A DNA stretch of 64,000 nucleotides, from assembly GCA_964369685.1 (NCBI GenBank), contig CAYJFB010000005.1:48041-112040 (forward strand), read 5' to 3'. The position numbers and the translations under genes are program-made. Below the pieces are notes generated by a model. That model ran no database searches. It was given only the letters and a program-made list of their open reading frames with translations, and was not told the DNA's origin. Shown here piece by piece: positions 54,197 through 63,765 of this stretch. The first letter of the stretch is position 1. Each line of letters begins with the position of its first letter. The DNA comes from Avidesulfovibrio sp964369685. GTDB taxonomy: Bacteria > Desulfobacterota > Desulfovibrionia > Desulfovibrionales > Desulfovibrionaceae.

Positions 54197-54619
54197 TCAA
54201 TAGACGGCTTTGGGAGTTGTGAGTGCGTGGGGCAGTGCTGCAAAAACGTTTTGGGCAATCAAACGCCAACGATAAGATATTGCAGATGTTTGCGGGCAAT
54301 ATTGGAACGTGTAGCGTGTGATTTCATCATGTTGTTGTGCCGTGACAGCCTCAATTTGAACACGTTCATTCGGTAAAAACGGACAATCTCGACAAATGGC
54401 TTCATTGTCTGCTTCAATTTCCAGCATAAACATTTCTACATTGTGTGTCGCACCTTTCATGTCTGCCGTAATCTGCAAACAGCCTTGCGTTGTCAGTTCT
54501 GCTGTAGAGCCTTGCCATGTAAACATGTTGATAGCGTCTTGTGGTATTGGTGCGCCACGTTTACCACAGGCCGTTGTGACTGTCATAATCAGTAAAACAA
54601 ACAATACAATCCGAAACAT
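54197..54619 (-). CDS. Small lipoprotein, function unknown
   Basis: 140-residue putative lipoprotein. The N-terminal hydrophobic stretch ends in TTACGKRGAPIP, with lipidation expected on that Cys, in a context like short LptM/YifL-type lipoproteins. The mature part has five further cysteines, including CRDCPF, and no domain I recognise. The ATG at 54619 overlaps the mutS stop (TGATG), so it is translated with mutS. Unusual is the high cysteine count for an envelope lipoprotein. Confidence 0.7.
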   Translation of the reverse strand: MFRIVLFVLLIMTVTTACGKRGAPIPQDAINMFTWQGSTAELTTQGCLQITADMKGATHNVEMFMLEIEADNEAICRDCPFLPNERVQIEAVTAQQHDEITRYTFQYCPQTSAISYRWRLIAQNVFAALPHALTTPKAVY

Positions 54620-57309
54620 CAGACATCCTTTTTTGGCGTACCCCAAAGTTTTTTCCACTCCACCAACCGTGCAAAAGCCTCAAGCGGCGTCAATTGTTCA
54701 GGGTTGAGATTATTCAAAGCCACAACAAGAGGGTGATCCGGTTTTGGTGGTGGAAGTTTTTGAGTTTCCGGTTTTGTGGGCAATGTCAATCCCGGAAGCA
54801 CACCCGGCATGAGCGCTTGCACAGGAGACACGGCGGGGCGTTGTTGTTCAAGTTTTGCCAAAACCTCACGTGCGCGCTGCACCACTCCTTGCGGTACGCC
54901 TGCCAGTTTGGCAACTTCAATACCATAACTGCGATCCGCGGGGCCCGGAACAAGACGACGCAAAAAAACAATCTCGCCGCCTGATTCATGAATGGCGACA
55001 TTCATGGTATGGACACCATGCAATGTTTTTTCAAGTGCTGCCAGTTCGTGGTAATGTGTGGCAAAAAGTGTGCGGATTTGTCCGTTTGCACGACGTACCA
55101 ATTCTTCGGCAACAGCCCATGCCAACGCCAAACCGTCAAATGTGCTTGTGCCGCGCCCTATTTCGTCAAGAATAACCAAACTGCGTTTACTCGCTTGACG
55201 CAAAATTCGTGCTGTTTCAATCATTTCAACCATGAACGTGCTTTGTCCTTGACTCAAGTTGTCTGAAGCACCGACTCGAGAAAAAATTCTGTCACATAAA
55301 CCAATTCGTGCCACCCGTGCAGGAACAAAAGAACCCATCTGTGCCAAAAGACAAATCAACGCTGTTTGACGTAATATTGTCGATTTTCCGGACATGTTGG
55401 GGCCTGTAAGCATGATGAAATGTCGCTCGCGATCCATGATCACATCATTCGGTACAAAACTGTTTTGTCCGATGCAGGCTTCAATGACGGGATGACGTCC
55501 TTCGCGAATTTCCAAGCTTCCCGAATCGTCCAATTCCGGACGGTTCCACATGTTCCGCACAGCCACATCGGCCAACGCTTGCCAAAAATCGAGTTGTGCC
55601 AAACAATGCGCCATGAATAACAATCGTGTGCGACACGCTGCAACTTCGTCGCGCACAGTTTGAAAAAGTTTATACTCAAGGCTGTTGCGCATTTCGGATG
55701 CAGAGAGTCTTTTTTGTTCCAACTCCACAAGCGCCGGGGTAGAAAAACGTTCGGCATTGGCGAGTGTTTGTCGACGAACAAAATGTGCGGGGGGGCGACC
55801 GCCGGAGGCCTTGGACAATTCAAAATAATAGCCGAACACACGATTGTATCCCAATTTGAGTTTGGGAACGGTTTTTTGTTCTTCAAGAAGAAGTTCGTTG
55901 AGTTTTTGCTCGCCGTGGTCAACAAGATCAATCAATTCATCAAGTTCTGCATGATACCCTTGTTTAAACAGGCCGCCTTCAGTGATTTGTGTGGGCGGAT
56001 TGTCAACCAAAGCGAGTGTGAGTAGATTCTGAATGTCAGCTAAGTCGTCCCAATGGTGCACCAAGGAACGTAAGGCTGTCGGAAGATGTTCAAAAGACAC
56101 TTCGGAAGAATCAGGTAAGGATGGAAGTTTGGTCAACGTTTGATACAAGGTAGGTAAAACGGCAAGGCTTTGACGCACGGCACACAAATCATTCGGTACG
56201 GTGCGATTAAGGCTTACTCTGGTAGAGAGTCTTTCCAAGTCTTGTACTGTTTGCAACAACGAACTCAGGGCTGTACGACAGGTTTCGTTTTCAACCAAAA
56301 ACGCCACAACATCGTGTGTTTCTTGAATACGTTGTTTCTCACGCCAAGGATTGTGTAAGCGATCTTCAAGTAATCGTCCGCCCATGGGGGTATGTGTATG
56401 ATCAAGCACGGCGCGCAAGGTTCCGACACCTTTCCTACCGTCAAGGCATTGAAACAATTCCAAATTGCGTTCTGTGACCTCATCAAGCACCATATATTGC
56501 GCGGGATCAAGGGCTGTAAATGGTACAAAGTGTGTGATATCACGCAATTGTGTCTGCTCCAAATAGGCCAATAATGCACCGCAACAACAAACCAATTCAG
56601 AGCGTTTTTCCAACCCTAACGCTGCAGCTTCTTGAACACCTTGGGCGCGAAGCAGTCGTTCCAAAGCCCGTTTATATTGAAAGGCCGTGCGAGTGGGTAA
56701 CGAAACAATATGCATTTTGCCGTCATTGCCGTTTTTGACGGCATCGGGCAGTTCAAAGCCTTCGGGAATCAGAAGTTCACGCGGCGACATTTTGAGAATC
56801 CACTGCCACATTTCCGAACGCTTGCGAACCTGAAGCCCTGCCCAAACCCCTGTAGACACATCTGCCCAAGCAACGGCACCCGTGTCGGTCATTTTATTCC
56901 AAAAAGCAGCGGCCAGCCAGCAATGTCTTTTGGCTTCGAGGCTGTCTTCATCAAGGGTTGTGCCGGGGGTGATGACTTGTGTAACGGCGCGTTCGACTAA
57001 ACCTTTGGCTTCTCGGGGATCTTGTATTTGATCGCAGAGGGCAACAGTATAGCCTTTGTTGATCAGCTGATTGATGTAGTTCTTTGCTGAATGCCACGGT
57101 ACCCCACACATGGCAATGGGATTTTCTGCATGGGGATTTCTTGCTGTTAGGGTCAGTTGCAGTTCTCGAGCGGCAACTTCCGCATCTGTGAAAAAAAGTT
57201 CATAAAAATCACCCATGCGGTAAAACAATAAGGCATTGGGATATTGTTCCTTAATGCTCAGGTATTGTTCAAACATGGGCGTTAATTTTTGTTTTGTGGC
57301 AATGGACAT
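54619..57309 (-). CDS. mutS: DNA mismatch repair protein MutS
   Basis: Mismatch recognition ATPase. The N-terminal mismatch-binding motif is GDFYELFF (F-x-E present). The ATPase carries Walker A GPNMSGKSTILRQ, then VGASDNLSQGQSTFMVEM, Walker B VILDEIGRGTSTFDG and the conserved FATHYHEL. At 896 residues it is full length including the C-terminal clamp/dimer tail. AAGGAGG-like purines lie before the ATG. It sits upstream of the small lipoprotein gene; mutL is not in the window. Confidence 0.97.
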   Translation of the reverse strand: MSIATKQKLTPMFEQYLSIKEQYPNALLFYRMGDFYELFFTDAEVAARELQLTLTARNPHAENPIAMCGVPWHSAKNYINQLINKGYTVALCDQIQDPREAKGLVERAVTQVITPGTTLDEDSLEAKRHCWLAAAFWNKMTDTGAVAWADVSTGVWAGLQVRKRSEMWQWILKMSPRELLIPEGFELPDAVKNGNDGKMHIVSLPTRTAFQYKRALERLLRAQGVQEAAALGLEKRSELVCCCGALLAYLEQTQLRDITHFVPFTALDPAQYMVLDEVTERNLELFQCLDGRKGVGTLRAVLDHTHTPMGGRLLEDRLHNPWREKQRIQETHDVVAFLVENETCRTALSSLLQTVQDLERLSTRVSLNRTVPNDLCAVRQSLAVLPTLYQTLTKLPSLPDSSEVSFEHLPTALRSLVHHWDDLADIQNLLTLALVDNPPTQITEGGLFKQGYHAELDELIDLVDHGEQKLNELLLEEQKTVPKLKLGYNRVFGYYFELSKASGGRPPAHFVRRQTLANAERFSTPALVELEQKRLSASEMRNSLEYKLFQTVRDEVAACRTRLLFMAHCLAQLDFWQALADVAVRNMWNRPELDDSGSLEIREGRHPVIEACIGQNSFVPNDVIMDRERHFIMLTGPNMSGKSTILRQTALICLLAQMGSFVPARVARIGLCDRIFSRVGASDNLSQGQSTFMVEMIETARILRQASKRSLVILDEIGRGTSTFDGLALAWAVAEELVRRANGQIRTLFATHYHELAALEKTLHGVHTMNVAIHESGGEIVFLRRLVPGPADRSYGIEVAKLAGVPQGVVQRAREVLAKLEQQRPAVSPVQALMPGVLPGLTLPTKPETQKLPPPKPDHPLVVALNNLNPEQLTPLEAFARLVEWKKLWGTPKKDV

Positions 57310-57362
57310 GCTATCTCTTTATGTGAGCAAAGGAGGTCAAAAGGATACGGGATAGATAAACA

Positions 57363-57791
57363 TCACTGTTTCGGACGACCGTCATCAATCGTTTTATAGT
57401 CTTCGGGATCCAGATCGATAGTTTCATGCGCGCGGAGTGATTCGGATGTTGTTTGATTTTGTTGTGTATGCTTTTTTTGTTTTTCTGCGCGTTGTGTTAC
57501 ATCTGTCGGTATATTCATGTGTCGAAATCGAATGACTCGAAAGGTGTTGTTTTGTCCTTCTGTTTTGGAATGACGCAATGACAACGCGCCAAAAAACATC
57601 AAAACAGCGATAAATCCAAGCACAAAAAGACCGATGGTCGTGAAAAAAAACAACGCGACGACAGCACCGATCACTGTGCCAATCAATGCCAGAAAACGCC
57701 CCAAACTGTACATGGCAAACCCAATATAAGCGTTAAAAATTGTTTTTAAAAAAGTTTCTGTAGAAGTAAACAATAAAGCATCTTTGTTCAA
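57363..57791 (-). CDS. Small membrane protein, function unknown
   Basis: 142 residues with two adjacent hydrophobic segments (about 30-55 and 56-72, ALIGTVIGAVVALFFF and TIGLFVLGFIAVLMFFGAL) and a polar, basic-then-acidic C-terminus ending DLDPEDYKTIDDGRPKQ. The start is uncertain: TTG at 57791 or ATG at 57710, neither with a clear ribosome site. It lies just downstream of the elp3-like gene and upstream of mutS on the same strand. No family recognised. Confidence 0.6.
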   Translation of the reverse strand: MNKDALLFTSTETFLKTIFNAYIGFAMYSLGRFLALIGTVIGAVVALFFFTTIGLFVLGFIAVLMFFGALSLRHSKTEGQNNTFRVIRFRHMNIPTDVTQRAEKQKKHTQQNQTTSESLRAHETIDLDPEDYKTIDDGRPKQ

Positions 57792-57963
57792 TGTCCAGTC
57801 TTGTTCGTGGGATTCAGGTGAAAAACATACTGTTCAAGTATCAGAACTCGACAGGCAACGGCGATGCATGATGTTTTTTACACAATAAAAACAATATATG
57901 CGACGAGTCATAAGCTACAGCGATTCATAATGCCATTGTCTGTTCACAACATTCAAAGTTGAA

Positions 57964-59013
57964 TCATTTCGGTGTCATGATATCCCAATACAAACACGCC
58001 TGATTGCCGTCAACCCATGAGACATTTTGGGGATACAATCCCAGTGTTTCCCAAAGGGGCAACAGGTTGCGTTTATAACCGGCAAACATGCCTTGGCAGT
58101 GGCGCGGGAACGAAGCTCCCACTAGGCGTCGGTTCTGCGCCTGCGTATGAACGATATCACGTACACGTAAAAATAATGCTTTGGCTTGAATCATATTGCC
58201 AAGGGCAGCGTGCCGAGGGCCGGCAAGAACCTGTGCGTCAAATTCGGCTTCGGGCGCAACACTCAAACGAATAATGGGAATTTCTTGTTTCCATGCCTCG
58301 GCAACCGCAGGAGCAAGACAGTCAACGGTTTTTTTTATATCCCACGGTATATAGAGTCCGTCTTGCCAACGTTTCGCCAAAGCTGTTTTGGCAATAACCA
58401 AGCATGGATACAAACGCATAAAGTTTGGTTGTAGTGCCAACGCCGTGTGTACGTCTTCCAACGCAGTACGTTCTGTCATACATGGTAAACCCGGCATCAA
58501 CTGGATACCCAACTCTAAGCCCGCCTCACGAACAAGTAAACAACCGCGACGAGCTGTCGTCGTTTCATATCCGCGTTCAGAAGCACGCAACACACGCGCA
58601 TCAAAGGATTGAATCCCCAATTCAATACAATCAAGTCCCAATTCGTGCAAGGTACGCAAGCGATCCAAATCGACGGCGTCCGGGCGTGTCGAACAACGAA
58701 CACGATGCACAGCACCTTGTTTTCGTCCATAAGCGGCAAGTTCCAGACAAGCCAACTGATCGTGCCAAGGCAACGCGGTAAAGGTGCCGCCATAAAAAGC
58801 CAGTTCAATAGGCTCAGCACCGCGAAGGACTCGCTCCTCCAGAGCCTGTTGTACGGCTTCCAAACGTTGAGAGAGAGGTTGTAGATTTTGCCCTGTTTGT
58901 AATTCTTGCGCACAAAAGATACAGCGCTGTGGACAGCCTGCAAACGGTAAAAAAACGGGAAATATACGTCGTGAAATATTACCCGAAGGTGCAGGAAGCC
59001 AAAACCGTGTCAT
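57964..59013 (-). CDS. Elp3-like radical SAM protein without acetyltransferase domain
   Basis: Radical SAM enzyme with cluster motif CPQRCIFC (CX3CX2C) near residue 27. The blocks YGGTFTALP, STRPDAVD, ELGIQSFDARVL and IQLMPGLPCMT follow the Elp3/YhcC pattern. The GNAT domain of true Elp3 is absent, and the protein ends near residue 349 with GYKRNLLPLWE. Desulfovibrio and clostridia have such proteins of unknown reaction, possibly acting on tRNA. A lone gene. Confidence 0.82.
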   Translation of the reverse strand: MTRFWLPAPSGNISRRIFPVFLPFAGCPQRCIFCAQELQTGQNLQPLSQRLEAVQQALEERVLRGAEPIELAFYGGTFTALPWHDQLACLELAAYGRKQGAVHRVRCSTRPDAVDLDRLRTLHELGLDCIELGIQSFDARVLRASERGYETTTARRGCLLVREAGLELGIQLMPGLPCMTERTALEDVHTALALQPNFMRLYPCLVIAKTALAKRWQDGLYIPWDIKKTVDCLAPAVAEAWKQEIPIIRLSVAPEAEFDAQVLAGPRHAALGNMIQAKALFLRVRDIVHTQAQNRRLVGASFPRHCQGMFAGYKRNLLPLWETLGLYPQNVSWVDGNQACLYWDIMTPK

Positions 59014-59090
59014 CGGTTTATCCTTTTTTCTTTTTTATCGTATCGTTTTTCTTCAAGAGAGACGACAACACGCTCCGGAAGGATACTCAG

Positions 59091-60203
59091 TTATGAGAAT
59101 CTGTCGTTATTTCTCTCTTGTAAAAAACGCGCGGCACCCCATAAAGCAACCTGCGAATTGGTCACCAACGACACGGGAATACGCTGTAAAACATTTTGAT
59201 ATTCCTTACTGTTTTCCATAAATGCATCCAAAAATGCCGGATGCTGTACAAGTGAGGGGGTACTCATGGCAACACCTCCCGTAATAAAAATACCGTCAAA
59301 GGCTAAGGTTTGTAAGGCCAAAGCTTGCGTGGCGCGTCCGTAAAGTCGCGCAAAATGTTCACCTACGGGAGTGTGCTCCAAGTGTTTGACGACATTGGCA
59401 GGCGTCAGAATTTCACCTGTGTAGTATTCATGGAGTAAAGTCAAGCCTTTTCCTGTTAAAACAGTATCGCCGATGATGGGTAAGTCTTTTTTACGGAGAA
59501 AATGTCCATAGTCGCTTTCTTCGGGGTATAGAGGAAACGGTGCGTGACCACCTTCAGAAGGCAACACATGCCATGTGCCCGCCATAAAACGCACACTGCA
59601 ATACCCAAGTCCTGTTCCCGCCCCGATGACAGCAAACGTTGTCGTGCTGGAGGCCGATACGGTGTTGTTGGGCAACGTGTTTGGTGTGTGTATGGGCAGG
59701 TGTTGTTGTGCCTCGGGCAGTAAACACGCCCACCCTTGTGCTATAAAATCATTTAAAAGCCATGTTTTTTTTGGAAGCTGTGCGCAAGACAATATATCTA
59801 AATCAATATTCCACGACACGTTGGGCAATATTGCGACACGTTCGTTATAGACAACTCCGGGAACCGCCAAGGCACACGCATGAAAAGGAAAAGACCACTG
59901 TTGAAAAACGTTTTCCAACAATTCTTGCAGTGATAAAAAATCTTTTGTTGCCAAATGGAGGTACCCAGACAACACCAACATATTTTTTTTGTGTGCCTCG
60001 GGATGATAGCGGAAGTGAGCGAAACGACAATGTGTGCCGCCAATGTCTGCCACAAGCCAGTCTTGCACAGATTTTTTTTGTACAGGACTTTTTGGTATTG
60101 TGTTTTCTTGATTTTGACAGGCTTGGCTTGAACTCATTTCATTTGAACTCGTTTGACTTGGGCACGCTTGCTTTTGAGACACACGTTTTTGTGTTATATC
60201 CAT
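59091..60203 (-). CDS. glk: Glucokinase with Ser/Gln-rich N-terminal extension
   Basis: ATP-dependent glucokinase of the bacterial ROK-independent Glk family. The phosphate-binding loop is VADIGGTHCRFA (about residue 51 on), the sugar-binding block NDFIAQGW, GAGTGLGY and SEGGHAPFPL follow. The body is standard, but the first ~48 residues (VSQKQACPSQTSSNEMSSSQ) are an unusual low-complexity extension. A GGAG site precedes the ATG at 60203, five bases after the DUF4037 stop, so the two genes are coupled. Confidence 0.88.
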   Translation of the reverse strand: MDITQKRVSQKQACPSQTSSNEMSSSQACQNQENTIPKSPVQKKSVQDWLVADIGGTHCRFAHFRYHPEAHKKNMLVLSGYLHLATKDFLSLQELLENVFQQWSFPFHACALAVPGVVYNERVAILPNVSWNIDLDILSCAQLPKKTWLLNDFIAQGWACLLPEAQQHLPIHTPNTLPNNTVSASSTTTFAVIGAGTGLGYCSVRFMAGTWHVLPSEGGHAPFPLYPEESDYGHFLRKKDLPIIGDTVLTGKGLTLLHEYYTGEILTPANVVKHLEHTPVGEHFARLYGRATQALALQTLAFDGIFITGGVAMSTPSLVQHPAFLDAFMENSKEYQNVLQRIPVSLVTNSQVALWGAARFLQERNNDRFS

Positions 60204-60207
60204 ACAC

Positions 60208-61155
60208 TCACTCCGAAAGGACAGGCATTGTGCGCAGTTCTTTTGTTTCAATTTGGGATTGAATGATTGTTGCGTGTTCCATCAGCCATGTGTCTTGTTC
60301 ATGGCTCAAGTCTTGGCGTTGAAGTTCTGAGACCACCAACGAACAAATGTGTTCTATTGTTTCACAAACGCTTTCTGCTTGCCGTGTTGTTTTTGTGTGT
60401 TTTTCCATAAGCTGTTTGAGCTGTTCGGCAACCGTTTTGCCTAAAATAGGTAAATCGGATAATGCTCGAAAAGCCCATTTATAAAACGGCATATAACGAC
60501 GATTCAGTAAAAAAATTAATGAAATGACTTGCTCTGTGGCGCGTGCCACAGTGAGTGCTACGGTGACGGTATCGTGGCGTTGCAACGTTCGCGGCAGGTT
60601 GTATTGTCCTGTTTGTGCTAATCCTGCACAGCGTGCCGCAAGTTTTTTGAGCCACACGTCACGAGGATAGAAGTCGAGCAAGTGCTCTCTGTGGGTGCTG
60701 AATACACCAAGCGCGTCGTCAAACACTGCACCGTTTGTACACACCGCCAAAAACGGTTCGGGAATCGCACGCCACTCATGCCAATGTTGCGGTAGAGTGG
60801 GCAATCCCGTAAAACGTGCATAAAATGATTCAATACCCAAAACACCAATGCGTCCTTGTGGATCGGGATGATGTAAGCGTACGGGAAAACCTTCAAAGGC
60901 TTGTGGCAAGTCACTCAACACGGCGTTGACTCGTAAGCGAGCCTCGGCGACCATATCTTGTGGTAACCACATACAAAAGGCAGGCCCCCAATCGTGATCG
61001 CGAGAAAATTCATCGTCAAAGCCAAAGCATTCTGAACCTTCACCGACAAGCCCACACGCCATTTGTGAAAAGAGGCTCGGCAAACGTCGTTCAAGCAACA
61101 CTTTTCCATGCTCTGCATATAAGCGATGAGCCAGTATCAAACCGCTGTTTTCCAT
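60208..61155 (-). CDS. DUF4037 nucleotidyltransferase-like protein
   Basis: 315-residue protein with the DUF4037 signature GSECFGFDDEFSRDHDW near residue 40, which has the Gly-Ser and spaced Asp residues of a nucleotidyltransferase active site. The later part (FYPRDVWLKKLAARCAGLAQTGQYN) is typical of the family. Substrate is unknown. The ATG at 61155 has AAAGG ahead. It runs into glucokinase on one side and is divergent from a DUF4125 gene on the other, a pair often found together in anaerobes. Confidence 0.83.
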   Translation of the reverse strand: MENSGLILAHRLYAEHGKVLLERRLPSLFSQMACGLVGEGSECFGFDDEFSRDHDWGPAFCMWLPQDMVAEARLRVNAVLSDLPQAFEGFPVRLHHPDPQGRIGVLGIESFYARFTGLPTLPQHWHEWRAIPEPFLAVCTNGAVFDDALGVFSTHREHLLDFYPRDVWLKKLAARCAGLAQTGQYNLPRTLQRHDTVTVALTVARATEQVISLIFLLNRRYMPFYKWAFRALSDLPILGKTVAEQLKQLMEKHTKTTRQAESVCETIEHICSLVVSELQRQDLSHEQDTWLMEHATIIQSQIETKELRTMPVLSE

Positions 61156-61340
61156 TGCACAACCTTTTTTTGTTGTTTGACAAAAGCTGTATTGATTGAG
61201 AAAAAGACGTCTACACATACAGACTCTTTCAGAGAGTCGCGAGCCTGTCAATACAGAAAAAAGCATGGACAGAGGATGTTGTCTTTATTTAAGGGCAAAC
61301 TGTGATCTCCAATAGAATACAAAAACAGACGGAGGGACGT

Positions 61341-61901
61341 ATGGAGCGCGGACGAGATCAGCTTCTTGAGGCCATTATTGATTGTGAGTTGGAAATGTTT
61401 TTGGCGACGGTCAATCGTGGTGGCCCTGCAGCCTGTCAACAAAATCCCGATATGTTTCGTTTGATGCGTTGGATGAATCATTCGGTACATGAAGACGCGA
61501 CTTTGCGTGTGTATCTTGAAGATTTAACAACAGCCAAGGCAGAAGGGCGTAATGTGATGACAGAAAAATATGCTCGTATGGAAAATCTTTTGCCGCCGCT
61601 TTCGGATCATCCTGCCATTGCCCTGATCGCCGAAACAGAAAATGCATGGCGTAATGCAGCCAAACAAATTTATCCGTTATCTATGCGCGGACGTGATCAG
61701 GAAGATTTTCAAAGATACCGTTCCTGTGAACTTGAAACGTTCAGCGATGCAACGCTTGAATGTTTTTTGGCAGAAATTGAAAACGCGCAGGCCACAGGGC
61801 GAAATCTTGCGGAAGAACGTTATGAAAATCTTTGGAAACGCTTGGGTTGGGATTCGTTAGCCGCTCATGAAGCCGCCGCACGCGCCAAAGAGGAACAATA
61901 A
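61341..61901 (+). CDS. DUF4125 family protein
   Basis: 186-residue helical protein. It begins MERGRDQLLEAIIDCELEMF and contains VNRGGPAACQQNPDMFRLMR, then an internally similar second half (RYRSCELETFSDATLECFLAEIE), so two related motifs of the type E-L-E-x-F are present. The ATG at 61341 has GGAGGGA ahead; the longer frame from 61302 is unlikely. The role is unknown. Pairing with DUF4037 suggests a joint function. It starts the transcript leading into ispG, six bases upstream of that start. Confidence 0.82.
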   Translation: MERGRDQLLEAIIDCELEMFLATVNRGGPAACQQNPDMFRLMRWMNHSVHEDATLRVYLEDLTTAKAEGRNVMTEKYARMENLLPPLSDHPAIALIAETENAWRNAAKQIYPLSMRGRDQEDFQRYRSCELETFSDATLECFLAEIENAQATGRNLAEERYENLWKRLGWDSLAAHEAAARAKEEQ

Positions 61902-61907
61902 GCGCTC

Positions 61908-63029
61908 ATGTCACACATACCTGAAAATCCCTTGCCACAAAACATGACCACTGCAAATATGACACAACGAAATACCACTCGTTCTTTAACCCTTGGTTCT
62001 GTTCGTGTGGGCGGCGGAGCGCCTGTTGTAGTACAAAGCATGACCAACACCGACACGCGCCATGTTGAAGAAACGTTGGTACAAATTACCGATTTAGCCG
62101 AGGCGGGGTGTGAACTTGTGCGTCTTGCCGTGCTTGATATGGCAGCCGCGCAAGCGTTGCAATCGTTATGTTTGCAAAGTCCCGTACCGCTCATTGCCGA
62201 TATTCATTTTGATTCGCGTTTGGCGATCGCGGCACTTGAAAGCGGTGTTGCCGGTTTAAGAATCAACCCCGGTAACATTGGCGGACGAGAGAAGGTTGAC
62301 GCGGTGGTGGATGCGGCAAAAATGCATAATGCTGTGATTCGCGTCGGTGTCAACGGTGGTTCATTGGGAAAAGATATTCTTCAACGATATGGTTCACCTA
62401 CGCCCGAAGCAATGGTCGAAAGTGCATTGGGGCATATTCGTATGCTTGAAGCGCGGCATTTTTACGACATCAAGATTTCACTCAAGTCGTCATCGGTTAT
62501 AGATACCGTCACGGCCTACCGTTTGCTTGCACAGCAATGTAGTTATCCGTTACATCTTGGTGTGACTGAAGCGGGAACACTGATGCGTGGTACGGTTAAA
62601 TCCTCTGTTGCGTTGGGGATTTTACTTGCCGAAGGGTTGGGGGATACCATTCGTATTTCTCTCACAGCCGATCCGCTTGAAGAGGTGAAGGTTGCGTGGG
62701 AATTGTTGCGTGCATTGAATTTGCGTCATCGCGGCCCTGAGATCATTTCGTGTCCGACATGCGGCAGGACAGAAATAGATCTGATGCATCTGGCACAACA
62801 AGTTGAAAATCATCTCTGTAATGAAACACGTTCCATAAAGGTTGCCGTGATGGGTTGTGTGGTCAATGGCCCGGGAGAAGCAAAAGAAGCAGATATCGGC
62901 CTTGCAGGGGGAAGAAATAAAGGCATCATTTTTCGTAAAGGTGAAATTATTCGCCATGCCAACGGACAAGAAGCACTGTTGCAAGCGTTTTTGGAAGAAT
63001 TGGATCGTCTCTTAGCGGATGCAGAATAG
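61908..63029 (+). CDS. ispG: 4-hydroxy-3-methylbut-2-en-1-yl diphosphate synthase (IspG/GcpE)
   Basis: Fe-S enzyme of the MEP isoprenoid pathway, reducing MEcPP to HMBPP. The TIM barrel has VQSMTNTDTR, GCELVRLAV, PLIADIHFD and LRINPGNIG; the C-terminal domain holds the cluster cysteines in SCPTCGRTEID and MGCVVNGPGEAKEADIG. Its 373 residues are the short (proteobacterial) form. The start six bases after DUF4125 has a distant GAGGAA, so coupling is likely. A 15-bp terminator follows. Confidence 0.97.
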   Translation: MSHIPENPLPQNMTTANMTQRNTTRSLTLGSVRVGGGAPVVVQSMTNTDTRHVEETLVQITDLAEAGCELVRLAVLDMAAAQALQSLCLQSPVPLIADIHFDSRLAIAALESGVAGLRINPGNIGGREKVDAVVDAAKMHNAVIRVGVNGGSLGKDILQRYGSPTPEAMVESALGHIRMLEARHFYDIKISLKSSSVIDTVTAYRLLAQQCSYPLHLGVTEAGTLMRGTVKSSVALGILLAEGLGDTIRISLTADPLEEVKVAWELLRALNLRHRGPEIISCPTCGRTEIDLMHLAQQVENHLCNETRSIKVAVMGCVVNGPGEAKEADIGLAGGRNKGIIFRKGEIIRHANGQEALLQAFLEELDRLLADAE

Positions 63030-63040
63030 TTTTTTTACAA

Positions 63041-63090
63041 AACATTCATCTCATGCTCACACGAAACTGCTTTGCCATGAGATGAATGTT
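63041..63090. terminator. Bidirectional terminator after ispG
   Basis: Perfect 15-bp arms AACATTCATCTCATG (63041-63055) and CATGAGATGAATGTT (63076-63090). A/T tracts flank both sides, fitting the convergent ispG and pal genes. Confidence 0.8.
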
Positions 63091-63208
63091 TATATGTTTT
63101 GTCAAGAAAGATAAACAAGCTTTGAGGGTGTATATACAGACATGCATATGACCAAAAAAGAACATGAAATTGAACGTAGGAGACAAAAAATGTTGATATC
63201 AGACCGAT

Positions 63209-63697
63209 CTAGCGTGCGATGACAACGAAGTTATCACGACGATTTTGTGCCCAAACAGCGGGGCCTGTCCCGTCAACGGCGGGTCGTTCTTTTCCGTAGC
63301 TGATGATTTCAAGTTGTGCGGGATTCACACCTAACATAACCATAAATTCATACGCGGCACGGGCACGGCGTTCACCAAGAGCGAGGTTGTATTCTTGTGT
63401 TCCGCGGGCATCGCAATTACCTTCTATACGGACACGAATGCTGGGGTAGGCTTTCATGAGTTCTGCTTTTTGGCGTAAAATATCACGATATTCCGGTTTA
63501 ATATCAAATTTATCAAAGTCGAAATAAATGATTCCGCTTGTGATTGTTTCTGCCGCACGTTCCACCGCAGTAGCAGAGCCTTCAAGGCTGGGTGCCGTTG
63601 TTTCTTGTGGTTCTTGAATCACTTGTTTCGAGCTGCATCCTACCCCAAGACCCAATACGAGCACCAAAGCGAGAGCCCATCCGAAGCGTTTTACCAT
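63209..63697 (-). CDS. pal: Peptidoglycan-associated lipoprotein Pal (OmpA family)
   Basis: Outer-membrane lipoprotein linking the envelope to peptidoglycan in the Tol-Pal system. The signal peptide ends in the lipobox GVGC (lipidated Cys near residue 21). The OmpA-like domain follows: IIYFDFDKFDIKPEYRDILR and the peptidoglycan-binding IEGNCDARGTQEYNLALGERRA. The last residues DNFVVIAR are typical. Start at 63697, because the preceding ATG at 63700 is too close to GGAGG. No tol genes are in view. Confidence 0.94.
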   Translation of the reverse strand: MVKRFGWALALVLVLGLGVGCSSKQVIQEPQETTAPSLEGSATAVERAAETITSGIIYFDFDKFDIKPEYRDILRQKAELMKAYPSIRVRIEGNCDARGTQEYNLALGERRARAAYEFMVMLGVNPAQLEIISYGKERPAVDGTGPAVWAQNRRDNFVVIAR

Positions 63698-63765
63698 CAT
63701 ACACCTCCATAATCATTTTTATCTGTTTTGTTTACATGAAACATTCATCGACACACAATTCTTTT

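Noticed and set aside
53967..54299. N-terminal extension of the nitroreductase frame by 111 codons
   Set aside because: The extension is unlike the family, runs into the neighbouring lipoprotein gene, and a good AGGAG site marks the start at 53966.
60115..60185. Short repeated CTTG/GAAC words, considered as a CRISPR-like or iteron array
   Set aside because: Repeats are too short and irregular and lie in the coding frame of the glucokinase leader.
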